Positions 27,479-34,245 of a DNA stretch of 34,245 nucleotides are shown here, piece by piece; within the stretch, counting starts at the first letter, position 1; each line of letters starts with the position of its first letter. The notes under the pieces were generated by a model. It was given only the letters and a program-made list of their open reading frames with translations. It had not been told where the DNA came from and did not search any database. A program made the translations under genes and the position numbers. Source of the DNA: Bacteroidota bacterium (GTDB taxonomy: Bacteria > Bacteroidota > Bacteroidia > UBA7662); the NCBI GenBank assembly GCA_005799025.1, contig SYHX01000005.1, positions 1 to 34,245 of the forward strand. Reading direction: 5' to 3'.

Positions 27479-28615
27479 ATGCTTATTGCCGAAGCGGTTC
27501 AAGTTCTCGATCGTTTATTTCCCAAAGGAATGCAGCAAGATTATGATGCTTGCGGTTTTCAATGTGGTCGTACTTCGAAGGATCTTCAAGGAATCATGGT
27601 AGGTTTGGACGTTAACGAAGGCATGATTCAAGAGGCAGAACAGCGCGGCTGCAATTTGTTGGTGACTCACCATCCTTTGCTTTTTCATCCATTACGCAAT
27701 TTGGGGGAGGGAACCCGAGTGGAGCGATTGGTCCACCTTTTGCTGGAAAAAGGTATGTCCGCTTACGCAGCTCATACCAATTTGGATGCTATGCCCAACG
27801 GGGTGAACGGAGTTTTGGCGGACAACTGGGGTCTATTAAATCGACAGCCCTTGGAGGCCTTGAAGGTCTCTTTGATGCAATTGGTGGTCTATGTCCCGTT
27901 GGCGCATGCCGAAACCCTACGTTCTGCCCTTTTTGCTTCAGGTGCTGGCGCATTGGGTAATTATGGGGAGGCCAGTTTTGGGGTGCAGGGCACGGGTACC
28001 TTTAAGCCATTGGAGGGCGCTAACCCTTATTTGGGTTCATTGAACCTCAGGGAAGTCGTAGAAGAAATTCGCTTAGAGGTAGTATTGGAGCCATGGAAAA
28101 CCCAACAGGTCTTGGAGGCCATGCGGCGGGCTCACCCTTACGAAGAAGTTCCCTACCAACTGATTTCCTTGGAGCAATCGGCCCCTGCTTATGGATTAGG
28201 AATGGTGGGGGACCTTCCAAGGCCTATGCAGGTCTATGAATTACTGAACCTCATCGCCAAGACTCTAGGTTGCCCACTCCGTCATTCTCATATTGTTGCG
28301 CATACAATAATTATGCAATCAACTATTTCTCGAATCGCGCTTTGTGGAGGGGCGGGCGCTGATCTATGGTCCAAAGCCAAGGCCGCTGGGGCACAAGTCT
28401 ATTTGACTTCCGAAATCAAGCATCATCATTTCCTGGATGCGGGGGATGAACTGCTGCTCGTTGAGGCTGGCCACGCGGAAACAGAAATTCCAGTCATCGA
28501 ACGGGTTCAGGCCATAATTCAACCATTTTTCAGTACCTTTGCGATCCTTCAAACGAGTATTCAACAGAATCCCGCACAATATTTTTCTTTACGAAACGAA
28601 AACCATGGATCATAG
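27479..28615 (+). CDS. Nif3-like dinuclear metal center hexameric protein
   Basis: DACGFQCGRTSKDLQGIMVGLDVNEGMIQEAEQRGCNLLVTHHPLLFHPLRNL, AYAAHTNLDAMPNGVN and CGGAGADLWSKAKAAGAQVYLTSEIKHHHFLDA; contains the YqfO-type inserted PII-like domain. Confidence 0.93.
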   Translation: MLIAEAVQVLDRLFPKGMQQDYDACGFQCGRTSKDLQGIMVGLDVNEGMIQEAEQRGCNLLVTHHPLLFHPLRNLGEGTRVERLVHLLLEKGMSAYAAHTNLDAMPNGVNGVLADNWGLLNRQPLEALKVSLMQLVVYVPLAHAETLRSALFASGAGALGNYGEASFGVQGTGTFKPLEGANPYLGSLNLREVVEEIRLEVVLEPWKTQQVLEAMRRAHPYEEVPYQLISLEQSAPAYGLGMVGDLPRPMQVYELLNLIAKTLGCPLRHSHIVAHTIIMQSTISRIALCGGAGADLWSKAKAAGAQVYLTSEIKHHHFLDAGDELLLVEAGHAETEIPVIERVQAIIQPFFSTFAILQTSIQQNPAQYFSLRNENHGS

Positions 28616-29345
28616 CGTCGAAAACAAACTTGCCAACTTGTTCAAACTTCAGAACATCGAGTCTGAGATCGATCGTCTTCGGACCTACCGAGGCGAACTA
28701 CCCATGGAGGTGCAGGACCTCGAGGATGAAGTTGCAGGAATGGAGACCAGGTTGGAACGTCAAAACGAAGAAATTGGACAAATCAAGCGTTTAATTGCCG
28801 AGAAAGAGGCAGGGTTAAAGGATGCAGACCAGTACAAGATCCGGTATGAAACCCAAATCATGGGGGTCAAGAACAGCCGAGAATTTGATGCCTTGAGCAA
28901 GGAAATCGAAATTCAATCCCTTGAAATCCAAATTGCAGAAAAGAAAATCAAAGAATTTAAGCATCAACTGGATGCCCGTGCCTTGGATTTGCAGAATTTG
29001 ACCGAACAGCTCGAAGGTCGCCGAAATGACCTCGAAGTCAAAAGGACTGAACTTGGCAGCATTATTGCTGAGACCGAAGAAGAAGAAAGGAACCTCCACA
29101 AAGAGGTTGAAAAAGCGACCAAGAAAATCGAAACGAGGTTGCTATCCGCTTATCAGCGGATTCGTGGAAATGCCCGCAATGGTTTGGCCGTGGTTAGCGT
29201 CCAAAGAGATGCTTGCGGTGGTTGTTTCAACCATATTCCACCGCAACGGCAGATGGATATCCGTTTGCGCAAAAAGATCACCGTATGTGAGCACTGCGGC
29301 CGTATCCTTGTGGATGCGGATATGGAAGCCTTGGTGGCCTCTTAA
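28605..29345 (+). CDS. C4-type zinc ribbon / coiled-coil protein (zf-RING_7, CT398-like)
   Basis: Coiled coil followed by RDACGGCFNHIPPQRQMDIRLRKKITVCEHCGRILVD (CxxC...CxxC). Overlaps the Nif3 3' end by 11 nt. Confidence 0.9.
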   Translation: MDHSVENKLANLFKLQNIESEIDRLRTYRGELPMEVQDLEDEVAGMETRLERQNEEIGQIKRLIAEKEAGLKDADQYKIRYETQIMGVKNSREFDALSKEIEIQSLEIQIAEKKIKEFKHQLDARALDLQNLTEQLEGRRNDLEVKRTELGSIIAETEEEERNLHKEVEKATKKIETRLLSAYQRIRGNARNGLAVVSVQRDACGGCFNHIPPQRQMDIRLRKKITVCEHCGRILVDADMEALVAS

Positions 29346-29394
29346 TCATACCCGAAGAACTCTCAAGGCCAATTCATTAGTGGATCCTCACGGG

Positions 29395-29655
29395 TCAGCT
29401 TTCTGTTTTTTGTTCCAAAATCCCGATAGGCGTACGCCCTTCAAAAACTCGCTGTCCATGGGGGCTATCGCTGAGTTCTTCGGTGAGATCTTGGCCTGAC
29501 CAATGCTCGTAATGCTTGCCGTTTCTCCAAAGGCGGCTATCGGTGACATCGTAAATTTTTCCTTCCCAGGCAATCCAAATTTCAGAGCGGTCTTGTCCAT
29601 TTCGTAGAGCCAATTCAGAGCGTGTGTACGATGGCAATTCTATTAACGAATCCAT
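29395..29655 (-). CDS. Small cytochrome b5-like heme/steroid-binding domain protein
   Basis: YTRSELALRNGQDRSEIWIAWEGKIYDVTDSRLWRNGKHYEHWSGQDLTEELSDSPHG; MAPR/cyt-b5-like pattern. Confidence 0.75.
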   Translation of the reverse strand: MDSLIELPSYTRSELALRNGQDRSEIWIAWEGKIYDVTDSRLWRNGKHYEHWSGQDLTEELSDSPHGQRVFEGRTPIGILEQKTES

Positions 29656-29756
29656 ACGCTAAATTTCGGGGACAAGTCTGCAATTATCCATTCTTTGATT
29701 AATACCTTTTATTTGCGGATAATTACAGATCAATCTTCACCGTCAATATTCTCGCC

Positions 29757-30332
29757 ATGAGCCAAATTTCTAGAATTGCCTCCGTGCAATCCCCCCTTAT
29801 CGTTACGGTGAATGGAATGCGTCCAACCTGGGGCAGGGATTGCTTCATAGCCCCGAACGCAACCCTTACCGGGGATGTCATCTTGGGGGATTCATGCACC
29901 GTTTGGTTTCAAGCGGTGATTCGTGGGGATGTTCACTCCATAAGGATTGGCGACCGCACCAATATCCAAGATGGTGCGGTAATCCATTGCACATACCGCA
30001 AAGCGGCCACGCAAATCGGTTCGGGGGTCAGTATCGGCCATCGTGCCATCGTACACGGTTGCACCATCGAAGATGATGTTTTGATCGGAATGGGGGCTAT
30101 CGTGATGGATCATGCAGTGGTTGAAAAAGGCTGTATTGTGGCTGCAGGGGCGGTAGTTCTCGAGAATTTTCGCTGTGAATCCGGGTATATCTACGCTGGA
30201 ATTCCCGCAAAGATTGTCAAAAAGGTAAGCCCCGATCAATTGTTGTCTATGCAACAAACGGCTTTGAGGTACTTGGAATATTCCAGGTGGATGGATTCTA
30301 TAGATGGTTTAATCAAGGCCGAAAGACATTAA
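29757..30332 (+). CDS. Gamma carbonic anhydrase family (left-handed beta-helix hexapeptide) protein
   Basis: IAPNATLTGDVILGDSCTVWFQAVIRGDVHSIRIGDRTNIQDGAVIHCTYRKAATQIGSGVSIGHRAIVHGCTIEDDVLIGMGAIVMDHAVVE. Confidence 0.92.
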   Translation: MSQISRIASVQSPLIVTVNGMRPTWGRDCFIAPNATLTGDVILGDSCTVWFQAVIRGDVHSIRIGDRTNIQDGAVIHCTYRKAATQIGSGVSIGHRAIVHGCTIEDDVLIGMGAIVMDHAVVEKGCIVAAGAVVLENFRCESGYIYAGIPAKIVKKVSPDQLLSMQQTALRYLEYSRWMDSIDGLIKAERH

Positions 30333-30408
30333 AAACCGCCTAAATTCTATTTATTCGATTCCGAGGGTGTCCTTTTATTTGTATTTTGAGGCTTTAATAA
30401 AATTTCCT

Positions 30409-33400
30409 ATGTTGTCGACTTTTAAGGGCTGGTTGATTTCGGTGATGGTGTTCTTGGTTGTTTGGATTAGTGGCCCAGAAGGTCATGCCTCTCACCTCCT
30501 TGGCGGTGAAATTTCTTATAAATGTTTAGGGAATGGCCTCTTTGAATTTACGATCAAAGTTTACCGAGACTGCGCTGGTATTCCTTGGTCACAAACATCC
30601 TTGGCCTTGCAGGGACCTCACGGCACAACCAATTTACCCATTTTGGCAGGATCACCGGAGGATATTTCTCCTCGTTGTCCAGGTAACCTTTATTTGAGTT
30701 GCAACCCCCCCGCCAATGCATCCGGCCAGAACCAGGGATCGGTGGCACGATATATTTTCCGAGGAAACGTGGATCTATCTGCCCTGGGCCCTGCACCTCC
30801 TGCGGGCTATACGTTTCACACGACTCAATCCGGGAATGGGATTCCTTGTTGTCGTCCCGAAATTAACAACAGTACAGCCTCCAACGGCAACCAAACCTTG
30901 TTGGTGAAAATGTTTCCTTACCGCGATCCTGTAACAAATGTTATTTTAAATCCAGCCCAGCTTTGCGATAAGTCGCCTGAATTCGCTACCGATCCCACAG
31001 CGTTTTCAACACTAAATCCTATCGATACCATTTATTTGCAGTCGCTCGCCTTCGATGCGGACCTGGACAGCACTACATTCGGAATTGATTTTCCATTAGG
31101 AACGTCCCCAAGCGCGCCATATTCTTATAACAACGGTTACACCCAAGGAAACCCTTTACCAGGGTTGCTTGGACCGCCTTTGGTGAGTGCCGCTAATTTC
31201 CCAATTAATTTGACGACCGGGGAAATCATCTATAAACCAACCACTCAAGGCACTTTTGTCACCATCATCAAAGTTTCTGCGTTCCGCTGTGGTCAGAAGA
31301 TTGCCGAGGTCTTCAGGGATTTCAGTCTCAAAATCTTGCCCAACCCTCCGGTTTCTCCCCCGGTTTTTAATCCTAGTGGTCCCCTGGGGGGTATCTTCAG
31401 CCAACGTCCCCCAATCATAGAATCGCCTTTTCCAGCCCTTGCCGGTATTCCTACCTTCGAAGGCACCTTCTATGCGGGCGATACCATTGAGAGCTTCATT
31501 AACGTGGCCGATCCTTTCCCGTCACTTTCAGGCAATCCCAATAATCCGGCCACTTGGGTACCGCTGCAACAAACGGTTAACGTCTTTGTTCGAGGCAGTC
31601 AGCTTGCGACCAATTTCCCCGCTCTCAACAACTGTGCCCAGCCACCCTGTGCACGTTTGCAACGAATTACCGATAACTCTTTACCACCCAATCCACCTGC
31701 ATTTGCAATCAATTCCATTAATTATGGGAATGGAACCCCTGCTGGAAACGGTTTCTCAGGCTTGGTTCAAAGCGGTGTCAAATTAGTCTGGGCAACGGAT
31801 TGCTCCAACCTCCCAAAGAGTCTCGGCGTATGTGGTGTGCAGAATTCCAGCAACAAATTTCAGATCAATGCCTTTGATGATAATTGTCCCATCGAAGGGC
31901 GTGATTCAAGAGTGTATACATACAAACTTATGAATGTTAGGGAATTGGGTACGGTCAAGCTACGAGGTGTTTCCGTAGCACCTACCAACGATTCTGTGAC
32001 TATATATTGGGATAATCCCTTGGGTGGGCCACCTTCTGGTTCTGATCTAGGGGCATTAATTGATACGGTGACCATTGACCCTTTGGATATCGTCAATTAT
32101 GGCACGCAAACTCCGGCTTATCAACGCGCCAAATCCGTCGCAAGACGCAAATATTCTTTCAAGGCTTACCGTCTATACCGGAGAGCCTTGGATCGATACA
32201 CTGGCGCATTGGCCGGAAATTGGGAGAAAGTTGACTCCTTGTTGGTGGTGGATTCCAGCAAAATTGTGGATGCGACGTCCAGCCTCAATCTAATAGACTT
32301 TGACTATATGTACAGGGTCGGTGTGGTTTCTCGTTGTGATTCTGTTGAATATATTTCCGATAGTCTCAAAACCATTCGGGGTGAGGTTAATTATAACATA
32401 TTTTCGGTACAAAGCACCTTCAATTGGGATTCTATGCGGACCAGGAATCCGTACATTCCATCCAATTGTTTGCCTCGTTATTATATTCAAAAACAATCCA
32501 CGTTTACAGCTCCAGGCGTTTGGCTGAACGTAGATACCTTCGTGGCAACAGGGAATTTGCCCTATGTCTATCGCGAGACCACTAACATCCCTTGCCAGGA
32601 CACAATCTTATTCAGGGCAGGATTACCGGATGTTAACGGTACCATTTACTGGAGTACAACCCCCGATTTGGCATTGAGACAGCAAAACCCTATTCAGCCT
32701 GTTCGTCTCCTGCGGGTATCGGTGGATACCCTACCTAATGGAACCGGAGAATTTGGAATCAATATGAATTGGGTCGCTGGCCCATCTCGGGCGCTTGGTG
32801 GGTACAATATTTACCACGTGGTTGATTCTAGTTCTTCCTTCGCGGATTCAATCGCCCAACAGTGGGGTTATGACAGCACGTCTTTCCTGTTGTACGATCC
32901 GGCCTGCGATCCTTACGATGGGCCAGTGTGGCTTACCGTAGCAGGAGAGGATTCTTGCAGGCTTACCTTGGGCTCCTACGACACGTCCAATTATCATAAC
33001 ACCATGTACAATTACACTGAATATGTGTACTGTAGCCTTGAAAGGGGTCTGCATGTGCTATGGAATCACTATTACCGATGGTATCCCGACCTTCTGAAAT
33101 ACAGAATTTATCGTTCTGAACCGGCGGTAGCCACTGGGTTTGTCTTGATTGATTCGATTTCCCCGGCCCCTTACGATAGCCTGAACCTGTACATTGATCG
33201 TTCAGATTTTCCCAATGGAAATACCTATTGTTACCGTGTTGAAGCGGTTCACTCATCGGGATTGACATCGTTGTCCAATGCGGCATGTGACACGGTTGAC
33301 AACCCTGTGGTTAGGTATAACCATATCCGTCGCATTTCAATCGATACCACCACAGGCTACTTGCATTTAAAATACATTTTCAATCCTATTGAAATTGCTG

Positions 33401-34236
33401 AATTTTTTATTTTGCAAAAGCGTATCGGTGACAGGAATTTTGCGACCGTCGATACATTCATGGTAACCGATTTGGATTTAAGCAGCGGTGTCCCTACAAT
33501 CAATTATGTTGATTCGACGGCTAAGCCTGACCGAGAAGTTTATCAGTACCGCATGATTGTTCAGGATGTTTGCGGCATTAGCATCGATACGTCTGGAATT
33601 TTCTCTAATCTGTTCTTGAACGGTGAGGTTGAACAACGAATTTATCCCAAATCAGGAACCGCGTTGCGCTGGCAGGTGGAGCATTCCTGGCCTGAGGGAA
33701 TTGAGGGGTTTGTTTTATCAAGGGATGATTCTGCAGTGAATAGGACCAGGGCCTTTGTCCCTGTTATGACCATTGTAAGTCCTGTCCAACGGCAGGGGGT
33801 TGACACCATTTCCCAGGATCTTGCTGATGTAACATACCGATCCTTGGGAAGGTACCAATATTATCTAAAAGCGGTGGAGGTAAATCCCAATTTAGAGGAC
33901 TTTACACAAGAGGAAATCTATTCCAATGTCTTCAAAATAACCCACCCGCCGAGGTTGTTTTTACCCACTGCCTTTGTGCCGGGTTCTGGAATCAACGGTC
34001 TCTTTAAGCCTATAGGTTTTTTCTTGGACCCCAACAAGGAATTTAAACTCGAATTGTACAACCGTTGGGGACAATTGCAATTTGAAACGAACGATGTTTT
34101 CGGATCATGGGATGGTACCGATATGAACGGTGATCCAGTACCACAAGACACGTATGTTTATCGAGTAATTTTTACAGGAAGGGACGAGAAGGTTTACAAT
34201 CTTAATTCCTCCGTCGTCTTAATCCGCAACAAATAA
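30409..34236 (+). CDS. Large T9SS type B-sorted gliding motility-associated protein
   Basis: Signal peptide; ASHLLGGEISYKCLGNGLFEFTIKVYRDCAG N-terminal motif; Fn3/Ig-like middle region; CTD FLPTAFVPGSGINGLFKPIGFF....FKLELYNRWGQLQFETNDVFGSWDGTDMNGDPVPQDTYVYRVIFTGRDEK. ORF opens at a GTG at 30367. Confidence 0.88.
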   Translation: MLSTFKGWLISVMVFLVVWISGPEGHASHLLGGEISYKCLGNGLFEFTIKVYRDCAGIPWSQTSLALQGPHGTTNLPILAGSPEDISPRCPGNLYLSCNPPANASGQNQGSVARYIFRGNVDLSALGPAPPAGYTFHTTQSGNGIPCCRPEINNSTASNGNQTLLVKMFPYRDPVTNVILNPAQLCDKSPEFATDPTAFSTLNPIDTIYLQSLAFDADLDSTTFGIDFPLGTSPSAPYSYNNGYTQGNPLPGLLGPPLVSAANFPINLTTGEIIYKPTTQGTFVTIIKVSAFRCGQKIAEVFRDFSLKILPNPPVSPPVFNPSGPLGGIFSQRPPIIESPFPALAGIPTFEGTFYAGDTIESFINVADPFPSLSGNPNNPATWVPLQQTVNVFVRGSQLATNFPALNNCAQPPCARLQRITDNSLPPNPPAFAINSINYGNGTPAGNGFSGLVQSGVKLVWATDCSNLPKSLGVCGVQNSSNKFQINAFDDNCPIEGRDSRVYTYKLMNVRELGTVKLRGVSVAPTNDSVTIYWDNPLGGPPSGSDLGALIDTVTIDPLDIVNYGTQTPAYQRAKSVARRKYSFKAYRLYRRALDRYTGALAGNWEKVDSLLVVDSSKIVDATSSLNLIDFDYMYRVGVVSRCDSVEYISDSLKTIRGEVNYNIFSVQSTFNWDSMRTRNPYIPSNCLPRYYIQKQSTFTAPGVWLNVDTFVATGNLPYVYRETTNIPCQDTILFRAGLPDVNGTIYWSTTPDLALRQQNPIQPVRLLRVSVDTLPNGTGEFGINMNWVAGPSRALGGYNIYHVVDSSSSFADSIAQQWGYDSTSFLLYDPACDPYDGPVWLTVAGEDSCRLTLGSYDTSNYHNTMYNYTEYVYCSLERGLHVLWNHYYRWYPDLLKYRIYRSEPAVATGFVLIDSISPAPYDSLNLYIDRSDFPNGNTYCYRVEAVHSSGLTSLSNAACDTVDNPVVRYNHIRRISIDTTTGYLHLKYIFNPIEIAEFFILQKRIGDRNFATVDTFMVTDLDLSSGVPTINYVDSTAKPDREVYQYRMIVQDVCGISIDTSGIFSNLFLNGEVEQRIYPKSGTALRWQVEHSWPEGIEGFVLSRDDSAVNRTRAFVPVMTIVSPVQRQGVDTISQDLADVTYRSLGRYQYYLKAVEVNPNLEDFTQEEIYSNVFKITHPPRLFLPTAFVPGSGINGLFKPIGFFLDPNKEFKLELYNRWGQLQFETNDVFGSWDGTDMNGDPVPQDTYVYRVIFTGRDEKVYNLNSSVVLIRNK

Positions 34237-34245
34237 TTTCTAGCA

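Noticed and set aside
1-34245. Search for CRISPR, tRNA/rRNA, IS elements, toxin-antitoxin, defence islands
   Set aside because: No regularly spaced repeats, no transposase-like ORFs and no tRNA-like sequence seen in the short intergenic gaps. The gene content is core-type, so I do not claim a defence or mobile system here.

Overview
This is a gene-dense chromosomal segment from a Bacteroidota bacterium. That placement rests on TAnnTTTG-type promoters, two T9SS/gliding-motility-type secreted proteins, a DUF4270 protein, and typical ileS-dksA-like-lspA and panC-panD-flippase gene orders. I recognise about 29 protein genes. They include a truncated glmS on the left edge, DUF4270 plus an orphan GT5 domain, panC, panD, an LPG-synthase-like membrane protein, rfaE2, an MMPL/RND protein, ileS, a DksA-like protein, lspA, a TPR lipoprotein and a DtxR-family regulator. 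Others are a FlK-like thioesterase, smpB, pcm, a Gfo/Idh/MocA oxidoreductase, a polyprenyl glycosylphosphotransferase, lpxK, a Nif3-like protein, a zinc-ribbon protein, a cytochrome-b5-like protein and a gamma carbonic anhydrase. I saw no CRISPR array, IS element, rRNA, tRNA or recognisable defence system. The window is mostly ordinary core genome. The observations most worth following are: a secreted thioredoxin-fold protein spaced only 2 nt from a Cys-repeat T9SS adhesin; a secreted protein, probably GATase-like, that databases tend to call 'asparagine synthetase B'; an orphan GT5 domain without its KTGG motif; an lpxK-coupled outer-membrane protein of unknown function; and several operator-like inverted repeats in divergent gaps. 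All calls were made by eye, without database searches.
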